DNA of 64,000 nt, from the NCBI RefSeq assembly GCF_000717175.1, contig NZ_JNYD01000003.1:620001-684000 (forward strand). Direction: 5' to 3'. Under the pieces are notes generated by a model. It searched no databases. It was not told the origin of the DNA and saw only the letters and a list, made by a program, of their open reading frames with translations. Below are positions 1 through 7,794 of the stretch, one piece after another (within the stretch, counting starts at the first letter, position 1; each line of letters opens with the position of its first letter). The DNA is from Pseudonocardia autotrophica (lineage in GTDB: Bacteria; Actinomycetota; Actinomycetes; Mycobacteriales; Pseudonocardiaceae). The position numbers and the translations under genes were made by a program.

Positions 1-953
1 AGGGGCCGGCGCGGGGTGCCGGGGACCGGCCAGCCCTGCCCGATCCGCAGCACGACCTGGGGCGGGCGGGTCCCGCTGATCAGCCGCCGCATGCTCTCCC
101 GGACGTCGACGCACTCGACCAGCTGGGAGAGGAGGGACACGGCGAGGCCGTGCGTCGTGGCCGTCAGCAGCACGCGTTCCATGGCCTGGCCGGCGCGGAT
201 CTCCTCGCGCGGGCCGTCGGCGTGCACGCTGAGCACCGCGATGAGCGGCTCGGCCTCCGCCCCGTCGTCCGGGCGCGCGGTGCCGCCGCTGAAGTCGCGC
301 AGCACCCACGTCGCGTTGGGCCGGGGCAGCGGCCCGCCGGCCGCGGCCGGGACGCCGTCGGGCCGCTCCTCGCCGTGTCCCGTCCAGCGCTCCAGCTCGG
401 CGACGAACTCGGGGTCGGCCATCTGCAGCTCGTGCGCCCGCCGCGCCAGGACGCCCAGCTCGAACCGCTGCCCCGGGTCGGTGACGAGGTCCAGCCAGGC
501 ACCCTCGTCGAGCGCGGCACGGCGCAGTGCGTGCCGCGCGGGCGTGGGCACCATCGCGTCGGTGAAGGGCCGCCGGTTCGTGCGGCGCCGCGGCACGGCC
601 TCCAGCAGCCGGCGTTGCTCGGGCGTCGGCGGGCGGCTGCCGCCGCGGCGGACCGTGGCGAGGAGATCGGGCCGCGCGGGGTCGGGCAGCAGCGTGACGA
701 GCGGGCGCACGCCGTGCCCGATGAGCGCGAGCCGGAGGTTGTAGAGCGCGGCACCGCACGCGATCCGCAGCTCCCGGCCGGTCGGGTCGGCCACCGGCAG
801 CTGCCGGTCGCGGTCGGCGTGCAGCTCGATCCCGTCGGGGGTGAGGCGGAAGCACCACGGCTGGGTGTTGTGCAGCGAGGGTGCGCGGGCGGCCGCCCCG
901 AGGGCATCCTGCAGCTGTCCCTCGGTCAGCCCGAGCGAACCCGTCTCGATCAT
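1..953 (-). CDS. Acg-family FMN-binding nitroreductase (C-terminus cut by window edge)
   Basis: From the ATG at 953 the minus strand stays open for 317 codons and runs off the window, so only the last few residues are missing if the family length of about 320-330 holds. The product shows APSLHNTQPW at residues 24-33 and an RRRTNRRPF segment mid-protein, both typical of Acg/Rv2032-like proteins. These are degenerate, duplicated nitroreductase folds that bind FMN tightly; their substrate is not settled. In mycobacteria the genes belong to the DosR dormancy regulon, which fits the DosS-like kinase gene divergent to it and the two DosR-like boxes upstream. The family call is firm; a catalytic role is not visible from the sequence. 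Confidence 0.85.
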   Translation of the reverse strand, partial: MIETGSLGLTEGQLQDALGAAARAPSLHNTQPWCFRLTPDGIELHADRDRQLPVADPTGRELRIACGAALYNLRLALIGHGVRPLVTLLPDPARPDLLATVRRGGSRPPTPEQRRLLEAVPRRRTNRRPFTDAMVPTPARHALRRAALDEGAWLDLVTDPGQRFELGVLARRAHELQMADPEFVAELERWTGHGEERPDGVPAAAGGPLPRPNATWVLRDFSGGTARPDDGAEAEPLIAVLSVHADGPREEIRAGQAMERVLLTATTHGLAVSLLSQLVECVDVRESMRRLISGTRPPQVVLRIGQGWPVPGTPRRP

Positions 954-1008
954 CACCGCTCGCCGTCCGAGATCCCGCGGGTCCCGGTCGGACCCGGGGT
1001 CAGCGTCG

Positions 1009-1022
1009 GTGCCGCGGGTCCC
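1009..1022 (-). promoter_or_regulatory. Possible DosR box, distal, upstream of the Acg-type gene
   Basis: On the minus strand the 14-mer GGGACCCGCGGCAC matches about 10 of 14 positions of the recalled DosR consensus GGGACYWWVGKCCY. It lies 23 bp centre-to-centre from a second candidate at 1032-1045, on the same face of the DNA. It is weak alone and is supported mainly by context. Confidence 0.3.
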
Positions 1023-1031
1023 CGGGCACTA

Positions 1032-1045
1032 CCGTCGAAGGTCCC
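1032..1045 (-). promoter_or_regulatory. Possible DosR box upstream of the Acg-type gene
   Basis: Minus-strand GGGACCTTCGACGG keeps the GGGAC half-site and the WW-V-G core of the DosR consensus (about 11 of 14 positions). It lies about 80 bp upstream of the nitroreductase ATG, in the divergent region shared with the sensor kinase. Confidence 0.4.
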
Positions 1046-1147
1046 GTGCGGTCGGGGTGTTCGACCCGCGCGGGCGGGCCGCGGCGGGGTTGTCGTGATC
1101 GCCCGCGGGGTGACACCGTGTGCCGCCGGAAGGGAACGGGAGGACCG

Positions 1148-2878
1148 ATGACGCGGCCGGATCGCGGGCCGGATCGCGGGCCGGAGGAGGGCCCGCCGGT
1201 CTCCGGGGTGCTCGCCGGGCTGCGGCTCGACGAGCTGCTCGGCGAGGTCCAGGAGCGGCTGGGGCAGATCGTCGCCGCCCGCGACCGGATGCAGAGTCTG
1301 CTCGACGCCGTGCTGGCCGTCGGGGCGGGGCTCGAGCTGGAGGCCACGCTGCGCCGGATCGTGCAGTCCGCCGTGGACCTCGTCGACGCGCGGTACGGCG
1401 CGCTCGGGGTGCTGGCGCCGGACGGGTCGATCTCCCGGTTCATCGACGTCGGCCTGCAGCCGGGGGTCCGCGAGACGCTCGGGCCGCCGCCCACCGGGAA
1501 GGGCCTGCTCGGGCAACTGATCCTGGACCCCGAGCCGCTGCGGCTGGCCGACCTGTCCGCGCACCCGGCGTCCGTCGGCTTCCCGCCGAACCACCCGCCG
1601 ATGCACAGCTTCCTCGGCGTCCCGGTCCGGGTCCGGGACTCGATCTACGGCAACCTCTACCTCACCGAGAAGGTCGGCGGCGGCGAGTTCACCGCCGACG
1701 ACGAGGTGATGCTGCACGCCCTCGCCGCGGCCGCCGGGATCGCCGTGCAGAACGCCGACCTGTTCGAGCAGGGCCGCCAGCGCCAGCACTGGCTGGAGGC
1801 ACTGGGCGAGGTGCGGAGCGAGGTGCTGGCCGGGGCGTCGGACGAGGAGGTGCTCCAGCTCGTCGCCGTCCGGACGCTGGAGCTGACGGCGTCGGCCGCG
1901 GCCGTGGTGCTGCTCGGCCCGGACGAGGACGGCCTGTACGAGCTGGGCGGCGACGCCGGCGAGTCGCTCGGCCTGCCCGCCACCGGGATTCGGGCGGGCA
2001 GCGACCTCGACGAGGTGGCCGAGAGCCGCAGCCCGTTGCTGGCCGGCTCGCCGGCGGCGTTCCTCGATCACGGCGCGGACTCGGTGCCGCCGAACCTCGG
2101 CCCGTCGGTCGCGGTGCCGATGCGCTCGGGGGAGCGCGTGATCGGGGTGCTGGTCGCGCTGCGCCGGGTCGGCGGCGAGCCGTACCGGCCCACCGAGGTG
2201 CCGCTGGTGACGTCGTTCGCGGAACAGGCCGCCCTGGCCCTGGAGATCGCGGAGAAGACCCGGGCGCAACGCCAGCTCGACGTGCTCGCCGACCGCGACC
2301 GCATCGCCCGGGACCTGCACGACCACGTCATCCAGCGGCTGTTCGCCACAGGCCTCAAGCTGCAGAGCACGATGCGCCGCGCCGTGCGCTCGGACGTCCA
2401 GGACCGGGTCCGGCAGGCCGTCGACGAGCTCGACGAGACCGTCCGTGAGATCCGGACCGCGATCTTCGACCTGCACGGCGCCGACCAGGGCGGCGGGGGC
2501 GTGCGGCGGCGGCTGCTCGACACCGTCGACGAGATCGTCGCCGGGTCGGCCATGACGCCGTCGATCCGCACCTCCGGGCCGGTCGATACGCTCGTCCCGG
2601 CCGAGCTCGTCCCGCACCTGCTGGCAGCGGTCCGCGAGGGCACGACCAACGCGGTGCGGCACTCGGGCGGGCGGACGGTCACGGTCACCCTGGAGGCAGG
2701 GGCCGATCTCGTCCTGCAGATCGTCGACGACGGCACGGGGATGCCCTCGGACGTCGCCCGCAGCGGGCTGCACAACCTCGCCGAACGCGCCGAGGAGCTG
2801 GGCGGCACGCTGGAGGTGCGCCGTCGGCCGGGCGGCGGCACCCGGCTGGCGTGGCGGGTGCCGCTCGACCGGGGGTGA
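1148..2878 (+). CDS. dosS: DosS/DevS-like sensor histidine kinase (GAF-GAF-HisKA_3-HATPase)
   Basis: A 576-residue soluble sensor kinase. Start is the ATG at 1148, preceded by GGGAGG; the open frame extends further upstream but without ribosome-site support. It has a GAF domain at about 55-205, a second GAF at about 215-370, a HisKA_3 dimerisation domain with phospho-acceptor His391 in DLHDHVIQRLF, an ATPase N-box around Asn501 and a G-box near 525-532. The first GAF contains HPPM, whose His is residue 149 with this start. DevS of M. tuberculosis uses His149 as haem ligand, so this GAF may bind haem and sense O2, NO or CO; that part is inference. The gene converges on the response regulator gene 18 bp away, which is broken. 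Family call is strong. Confidence 0.88.
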   Translation: MTRPDRGPDRGPEEGPPVSGVLAGLRLDELLGEVQERLGQIVAARDRMQSLLDAVLAVGAGLELEATLRRIVQSAVDLVDARYGALGVLAPDGSISRFIDVGLQPGVRETLGPPPTGKGLLGQLILDPEPLRLADLSAHPASVGFPPNHPPMHSFLGVPVRVRDSIYGNLYLTEKVGGGEFTADDEVMLHALAAAAGIAVQNADLFEQGRQRQHWLEALGEVRSEVLAGASDEEVLQLVAVRTLELTASAAAVVLLGPDEDGLYELGGDAGESLGLPATGIRAGSDLDEVAESRSPLLAGSPAAFLDHGADSVPPNLGPSVAVPMRSGERVIGVLVALRRVGGEPYRPTEVPLVTSFAEQAALALEIAEKTRAQRQLDVLADRDRIARDLHDHVIQRLFATGLKLQSTMRRAVRSDVQDRVRQAVDELDETVREIRTAIFDLHGADQGGGGVRRRLLDTVDEIVAGSAMTPSIRTSGPVDTLVPAELVPHLLAAVREGTTNAVRHSGGRTVTVTLEAGADLVLQIVDDGTGMPSDVARSGLHNLAERAEELGGTLEVRRRPGGGTRLAWRVPLDRG

Positions 2879-2896
2879 TCCCCGGCGGGTCGGCTC

Positions 2897-3545
2897 TCAG
2901 CGGGTGCGGCGGCGGCGCTCGGTCGCGTAGACCGCGGCCTCGGTGCGCCGGGAGAAGCCGAGCTTGTGCAGCAGCGAGGAGACGTAGTTCTTGACGGTCT
3001 TCTCAGCGAGGTAGAGCTCCGCGCCGATCTGCCGGTTGGTGAGACCGTCGGCGATGAGGTCGAGGATCCGCCGCTCCTGCGGGGACAGGCCCTCGTAGCG
3101 GGGGTCGTCCGGCTCGGAGCCGTGCCGCAGGCGTTCCAGGACCAGGGCGGTGGCCTTGGGGTCGAGCAGCGAGCCGCCCGCGGCGACGGTGCGCACGGCG
3201 CCGATGAGGTCGGTGCCGGCGACCTGCTTGAGCAGGTAACCCGCGGCGCCGGCCATGATCGCGCCGAAGAGGGGCCTCGTCGTCGGAGTACGAGGTGAGC
3301 ATCAGGCAGGCCGGCGGCGGGTTCAGTGTCGAGCGGATGTCGCGGCAGACGGTGATGCCCTCGCCGTCGGGCAGGCGGACGTCGAGGATCGCCACGTCGG
3401 GCCGGGTGGCGGGGATGCGGGCCAGGGCCTGCGCAGCGGTTCCGGCCTCGCCGACGACCTCGATGTCGTCCTCCGTCTCGAGCAGCTGCGCGATGCCGCG
3501 ACGGACGATCTCGTGGTCGTCCAGCAGGAACACCGAGATGGTCAC
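2897..3545 (-). pseudogene. dosR: DosR/DevR-like NarL-family response regulator, frameshifted
   Basis: Two overlapping minus-strand frames together encode one complete NarL-type regulator of about 215 residues. Frame one starts at GTG 3545 behind GAGGAGG and gives the receiver domain (LLDDHE acidic patch, phospho-acceptor Asp in [10 protein letters not shown], switch Thr in [10 protein letters not shown]). After that Ala codon the frame is lost: continuing with [16 protein letters not shown] requires one base fewer. The GGGG run at 3271-3274 has one G too many. The second frame then supplies the output domain with the LuxR-type helix-turn-helix ([20 protein letters not shown]) and stops at 2897. 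Either this is a genuine loss of function or a homopolymer sequencing error; the intact codon usage on both sides argues that any mutation is recent. Confidence 0.85.
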
Positions 3546-3572
3546 GGGGCCTCCTCGTCCTCGATCGCTCCG

Positions 3573-3578
3573 ACGCTA
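3573..3578 (-). promoter_or_regulatory. Predicted -10 box of dosR
   Basis: Minus-strand TAGCGT lies about 28 bp upstream of the GTG at 3545. The proximal DosR-like box (3604-3617) overlaps the position expected for its -35 element, as in autoactivated DosR promoters. Confidence 0.4.
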
Positions 3579-3603
3579 ACGGGCCGCGCAACCCCCGCGC
3601 CGT

Positions 3604-3617
3604 ACCCGGAAGGTCCC
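3604..3617 (-). promoter_or_regulatory. DosR-like box, proximal, upstream of dosR
   Basis: Minus-strand GGGACCTTCCGGGT matches about 11 of 14 consensus positions. It is centred 22 bp from the stronger box at 3626-3639, roughly two helical turns, the usual tandem arrangement of DosR sites. Confidence 0.45.
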
Positions 3618-3625
3618 GGACGGTA

Positions 3626-3639
3626 GGGCCGAACGTCCC
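3626..3639 (-). promoter_or_regulatory. DosR-like box, distal, upstream of dosR
   Basis: Minus-strand GGGACGTTCGGCCC fits 13 of 14 positions of the recalled consensus GGGACYWWVGKCCY. It is the best DosR-like site noticed in the window and points at the frameshifted dosR gene, implying autoregulation before the gene was broken. Confidence 0.6.
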
Positions 3640-3820
3640 AGCACCACCAGGCGGCTCTCAGCTGCACCGTTCGGGGGTCGGATCCGGCTCGGTCGGAGCA
3701 ACCTTCGCGATTCCGGCCACGGGCTGTAACGACCTCCGTGTGCGCCGCGCTGAGGGCGTGGCGGGCCGGACGGAGACGCCCCCCGACGTCCGGCCCGTCA
3801 TCGATCGACCTGGAGGTGGA

Positions 3821-4465
3821 GTGCCCGCCCTCGCCAGCCCGACCGCGGCGCCCCCGGCCGCGGCCCGCGACCAGACCCTGCTCGAGGACGCGCTCGGCGC
3901 GGCCAGGGCGGGCGACGAGTGGGCCTTCGTCGTGCTCTACCGCGACCTGCAACCACGCCTGCTGCGGTACGCCACCGCACTGGTCGGCGCCGACGCCGAG
4001 GACGTCACCGCCGAGACGTGGCTGCACGTGGCGAAGGACCTGCGCCGCTTCTCCGGTGACCTCGACGGTTTCCGGGGCTGGGTCACCACGATCTGCCGGA
4101 ACCGGGCGATGGACTCGGCGCGGGCCCGCACCCGCCGCCCTGCCGATCCCGCGGAACCGGCGGACCTGGTGGCCCTCGCGGACGTGCGGCACACCGACGG
4201 CGCCGTGTTCGACGGGCTGGCCACCCAGTGGGCGGTCGACCAGATCCTCGCGTTGCCGCGCACCGAGGCCGAGGCGGTGCTGCTGCGCGCGGTGATCGGG
4301 CTCGACGCGACCACCGCGGCCCAGGTGCTCGGCAAACGGCCCGGCGCGGTCCGGGTCGCCGCCCACCGCGGGCTCCGGCGGCTCGCCGAGCGGCTGCGGG
4401 CGGGGGAGGAGGCCGGTCCCGCGAGGACCGGACAGGGACGGCGGACGGGGGTCGCCGATGTGTGA
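3821..4465 (+). CDS. ECF-subfamily RNA polymerase sigma factor
   Basis: A 214-residue sigma-70 family protein. The GTG at 3821 is chosen because GGAGG lies just before it; the frame is open further upstream without a comparable site. Region 2 is visible in the LYRDLQPRLLRYATALV...AEDVTAETW segment and in the FRGWVTTICRNRAMDSAR helix that binds the core and -10 element. Region 4 is the LPRTEAEAVLLRAVIGLDA...RVAAHRGLRRL helix-turn-helix. Its stop overlaps the start of the next gene by 8 bp, so the two are translated together, the usual arrangement for an ECF factor and its regulator. The target promoter is not evident. Confidence 0.85.
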   Translation: MPALASPTAAPPAAARDQTLLEDALGAARAGDEWAFVVLYRDLQPRLLRYATALVGADAEDVTAETWLHVAKDLRRFSGDLDGFRGWVTTICRNRAMDSARARTRRPADPAEPADLVALADVRHTDGAVFDGLATQWAVDQILALPRTEAEAVLLRAVIGLDATTAAQVLGKRPGAVRVAAHRGLRRLAERLRAGEEAGPARTGQGRRTGVADV

Positions 4466-5180
4466 GCACTGCACCGGCCGGGGCGTCGAGGCGCCACCGG
4501 CGACCTGGATGGCGATCACGGACGTCGACCGCCTGCTCGACGGCGACGGAGGACCCCGCGACCTCCGCCGCCTGCTCGACGCGGCCGCCGCCCCGGGCAC
4601 GCCCCGGGAGCTGCGCGGGGAACGCGATGCCGCGGCCGCCTTCGCCGCGGCCGCGACCTCGCGGGGACGCTGGCGGCTGCGGAGGGCGACGGTCACCGCG
4701 TCCGGCGTCGTTGCCGCCAAGTCCCTCGCCGCCGCCCTCGCCGTGGTGGGCACCGCGACCGGCGGCCTCGCCCTCGCCGCCGGCGAGACCCATCCCTCCG
4801 GCCCCGTGGAGCACGCCCCCACGAAGAGCCCGAACTGGTCCGCGCCGGGAGAACACGCCGCGGGCGTTGCCGGAGCGGCCCTCTCGGCGGCCTCCGCCGC
4901 GACCGACGTGGGAGCACCGGTGACGGGGCAGTCCGTGGCCGCACACGGGACCGATGGTCGGGTCGAGGCCGGCCACGGCCGCACCGGTGTCCCGTCGGGC
5001 CCGACGGCCCGGTCCGGGATGGAGGGAACGGGAGGCAACTCGATCGACGGAGGCGGCGGGCCCGGTGGGTCGGGTGGGGTCTCGAACGGCACCGGTGGGT
5101 CGGTGGGGGAGGCCGGGAACTCGGGCAAGATCCCACCCGGCCTCGCCAAGAAGACCCAGGGCCCGGAGGACGAGCAGTAG
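4458..5180 (+). CDS. Single-pass membrane protein, probable regulatory partner of the upstream ECF sigma factor
   Basis: A 240-residue protein of unknown fold. The N-terminus carries CEHC (residues 2-5), a possible metal or redox pair. Residues 20-65 are short helices including an LRRLLDAAAAPGTPRELRGE segment that I associate with actinobacterial proteins encoded after ECF sigma genes. One hydrophobic stretch spans about 78-108. The remaining ~130 residues are Gly/Ser/Pro-rich and presumably extracytoplasmic and disordered. No zinc-binding anti-sigma domain (HxxxCxxC) is present, so an anti-sigma role is inferred from the 8-bp overlap with the sigma gene and from topology only. Confidence 0.6.
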   Translation: MCEHCTGRGVEAPPATWMAITDVDRLLDGDGGPRDLRRLLDAAAAPGTPRELRGERDAAAAFAAAATSRGRWRLRRATVTASGVVAAKSLAAALAVVGTATGGLALAAGETHPSGPVEHAPTKSPNWSAPGEHAAGVAGAALSAASAATDVGAPVTGQSVAAHGTDGRVEAGHGRTGVPSGPTARSGMEGTGGNSIDGGGGPGGSGGVSNGTGGSVGEAGNSGKIPPGLAKKTQGPEDEQ

Positions 5181-5663
5181 GACTGCGAGATCGGCGTGGC
5201 AGTGACCTGCCTGCTCGCCGGTGGTGGGCTGCGTGGGGTCTCTCCGCGGCGCCGGTTGTCGAACCAGGTCCGGTGGGAGCTGCCTCTCGTCGACAGTGGC
5301 TCGGCCTCGCGGTGAAGTCGTTGTGCGGCAGGTGCCGGCACCCGTTGAGTGCTGGGCGGGCTCGCATGGAGCCCGGGTGCTGGGCTCGCCGAGCTGTGAC
5401 GGGCCGGGCTCGTCGAACGCCGAAGCGCCGGCTCGCCGAGCGTCCACGAGTGGGCGTCGAAGGGTTGGGCCGGCTCAACGCCGAAGGGTCGGGCCCGCCG
5501 GATGCTGGAGCCCGCGGCTCGCGGCGCGCCAAGAGGGGTCTCTCGCTGAGCGCCGAGGGACCGGGCCCGCGAGCCTGGGAGGCCGGACTCGAAGGAGTTC
5601 GGCCTGATCGGTCCTTGTCGAGGCTGGCGTTGCCGGAGCAAGGTGCAGTCGGCTCTGCTCAGC
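5181..5663 (+). other. Gene-poor stretch with degenerate GC-rich sequence
   Basis: No frame here has a plausible protein, start site or family motif. Between about 5380 and 5620 there are loosely repeated words (variants of ggctcgccgag, cgccgaag and gggccgg), which look like decayed sequence rather than an ordered array. No terminator or RNA gene was recognised. Confidence 0.4.
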
Positions 5664-6015
5664 TCAGAAGGGGGCGGGGTCGTCGAGGTCGGCGGGAATG
5701 AGTTCGCCGCGCATGCTGGCCAGGGTCCAGCCGCCGTGCGGGGCTGTCGCGAAGGTTCGCCAGGGCAACGCTGCCCTGCACCGGATCGGGGTCGGTGTAG
5801 GCACCCCACAGCAGCGCCGGGTTCCGGGTGATCACCCCGGGCGCTTCCTGTGCCCGGGCCCGCCGCACGTGTCGGCGACAGCGGTCGGGTCATCCGGCAT
5901 CGCCGCCGCCATCGCCACCGCGAACCGGGTCGCACGTGCCGCCGCTCGTCCACCAACTCGACCCCCCAGTGGCCGCAGCCCGCGTGATCGAGTGGGTGGA
6001 GCACGTTGTGCCCCT
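5664..6015 (-). pseudogene. Remnant of an unidentified protein gene spread over three frames
   Basis: Protein-like text appears successively in three minus-strand frames. One frame reads LHPLDHAGCGHWGVELVDER near 6005-5945. A second reads ATRFAVAMAAAMPDDPTAVAD near 5938-5876. A third reads GVITRNPALLWGAYTDPDPV near 5840-5781. The end, APHGGWTLASMRGELIPADL followed by a stop at 5664, is back in another frame. Joined, they would form the C-terminal ~110 residues of one protein, so at least two or three frameshifts are needed. I do not recognise the family; a mobile-element or plasmid-borne gene is possible given the decay around it. Confidence 0.45.
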
Positions 6016-6444
6016 TGCCTTACCGGCAACGCCGCAGGAAGGCGCGGGGGCCGCGAGCGCAGAGGAGCCGGCCGGTCGGGACGCGCCGAACGGGCGGGCG
6101 AAGGAGGGCCCGGCCGCGGTGGTCGGGGGGCATCGCCTGCCGCGGCCGGGTGTCGGTGGGGCGACCGGGACGGCGGCCCACCACCGCCGCCCGGCCGCCC
6201 GGGAACCGGGTGGGCCCTCCCTGCCCGCCCCGGACGTCCGAACCGGCGGGCGCGACGCTCTGCGCCGCCGGATCCGTTGCGGCGCAGCGGCGGCATCGTC
6301 CTCGTGCCGGCGCGGTACGCCGACGATCAGCGTCGCTGGCCGGTGCGCGTGGCAGGAGGGGCCGACCGATCACCGTCGGCGGGCCGCTCGGTCCGCGGAG
6401 CAGGGCCGAAGGTCCCGGGCCTGATCCGGGCCCCGACCGTCGGT
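6016..6444. other. Gene-poor stretch, no feature recognised
   Basis: All open frames here look like by-products of high GC content, with Arg/Pro/Gly/Ala-rich translations and no family motif. No RNA gene or hairpin of note was found. It continues the decayed region to the left. Confidence 0.4.
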
Positions 6445-6584
6445 GATCACCTGCTCACACGCTCCGGCCCGCCCGTCCACCCGCTGCCGCACCCACAGGC
6501 GATCACCCGCTCACGAACGCCGGCCCACCCGCACCCGGCCTGACCGGGGATCACCCGCTCACGAACGCCGGCCCACGCGCACCC
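6445..6584. repeat. Three degenerate direct repeats, the last covering the permease stop codon
   Basis: Copies begin at 6445, 6501 and 6549 with the word gatcacc(c/t)gctcac. Copies two and three agree at 35 of 36 bases (6501-6536 and 6549-6584). The third copy contains the last codons and stop of the amino-acid permease, so the upstream copies look like partial duplications of that gene's 3' end. Confidence 0.7.
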
Positions 6585-7794
6585 GCGTCCACCGGTACCC
6601 CACCCCGACGGCCACGATCCCCACCCCGATCACCACGGACTGCCAGGGGAGGGTCGCGGCGAGGACGGCGCAGCCGATCATCCCGAGCACCTGGAACCCC
6701 CGCGGGTACCGGCGCTCGGGAGGCGGCTGCCCGAGCGCCGACAGGTTGGCGACGAAGTAGTAGAGGAGCACGCCGAAGGACGAGAAGCCGATCGCCCCGC
6801 GCAGGTCCACCGTGCAGACCAGCACCACGACGACCAGGGCGACGGCGATCTCCGCGCGGTGCGGCACCGACCGCCGCGGGTGGACGGCGGCCAGGGGCGC
6901 GGGCAGGTCGGACTCCCGGGCCATCGCGAGCACGGTCCGCCCCACGCCGGCGACCAGCCCGAGCAGCGCGCCGAGCGAGGCGAACGCGCCGCCGACCGCG
7001 GCGATCCAGGTCGCGTCGGGCGGGAGGACCTCGGCCAGCGGCGCGGCGGACGCCGCCAGCCGTGTCGGGCCCAGCACCAGCAACAGCACGACGCCGACCG
7101 CCGCGTACACCACGACCGCGCCGGCGAGGGCCAGCGTGATCGCCCGCGGGATCGTGCGCGCCGGGTCGCGCACCTCCTCGCCGAGGGTCGCGACGCGCGC
7201 GTACCCGGCGAAGGCGAAGAAGAGCAGGCCGGCAGCCTGGAGTACCCCGTACGCCCCGATCCCTCCGACAGCCAGGCCCGCCGGCTGCAGCGGGCCGCGA
7301 ACCACCGCGACGGCGAGGATCGTGACCAGCGCGAGCAGCACCACCGCGACCAGGATCCGGGTGAGTCTGGCCGTGCGCGTCACCCCCGCCAGGTTCACCC
7401 CGGCCACGGCGACGACGGCGAGCACGGCCACCGGCCGTTGCCAGGCGGTGGGCACGAGGTAGGCCGCCGCGGTCAGGGCCATCGCCGCGCAGCTCGCCGT
7501 CTTGCCGATCACGAAGCCCCAGCCCGCGACGAACCCCCGCCACGGCCCGAGCCGCTCCCGCCCGTAGACGTACGTGCCCCCGGATCGCGGGTACCGGGCC
7601 GCGAGCTGGGCCGACGACGTCGCGTTGCACCACGCCACCACGGCCGCCAGCGCCAGGCCGAGGAGCAGTCCCGACCCCGCCGCGGCCGCCGCCGGCGCGA
7701 ACGCCGCGAACACCCCCGCGCCGATCATCGACCCGAGCCCGATGACGGTCGCGTCGACCGTGCCCAGCCGGCGTTGCAGCCCCGGAGCGCTCAT
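6559..7794 (-). CDS. APC-superfamily amino-acid permease
   Basis: A 411-residue integral membrane protein with about 12 hydrophobic segments. The N-terminus has the APC signature in TM1 (VDATVIGLGSMIGAGVF), where the unwound GSMIGAG contacts the substrate amino group. TM6 reads AAGLLFFAFAGYARVATLGE, another conserved APC element. Start is the ATG at 7794, whose first bases overlap the stop of the CGNR gene (ATGA), so the permease is translationally coupled to it; an extra in-frame upstream start lies inside that gene and is unlikely. Substrate cannot be read from the sequence. The 3' end lies in a short direct repeat. Confidence 0.85.
   Translation of the reverse strand: MSAPGLQRRLGTVDATVIGLGSMIGAGVFAAFAPAAAAAGSGLLLGLALAAVVAWCNATSSAQLAARYPRSGGTYVYGRERLGPWRGFVAGWGFVIGKTASCAAMALTAAAYLVPTAWQRPVAVLAVVAVAGVNLAGVTRTARLTRILVAVVLLALVTILAVAVVRGPLQPAGLAVGGIGAYGVLQAAGLLFFAFAGYARVATLGEEVRDPARTIPRAITLALAGAVVVYAAVGVVLLLVLGPTRLAASAAPLAEVLPPDATWIAAVGGAFASLGALLGLVAGVGRTVLAMARESDLPAPLAAVHPRRSVPHRAEIAVALVVVVLVCTVDLRGAIGFSSFGVLLYYFVANLSALGQPPPERRYPRGFQVLGMIGCAVLAATLPWQSVVIGVGIVAVGVGYRWTRVRVGRRS

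Noticed and set aside
881..1147. Upstream extension of the sensor kinase frame to 881
   Set aside because: It overlaps the divergent nitroreductase and the predicted DosR boxes, has Arg/Pro-rich shadow-like sequence and no ribosome site, while ATG 1148 follows GGGAGG.
953..2773. A 606-codon minus-strand frame opposite the sensor kinase
   Set aside because: Composition (Arg, Gly, Gln, Asp rich) and complete overlap with a clear histidine kinase mark it as an antisense artefact of high GC content.
3542..6004. An 820-codon minus-strand open frame across the sigma factor genes
   Set aside because: Its translation is Pro/Arg/Ser-rich without motifs and lies antisense to the sigma factor and its partner, whose codon bias explains it.
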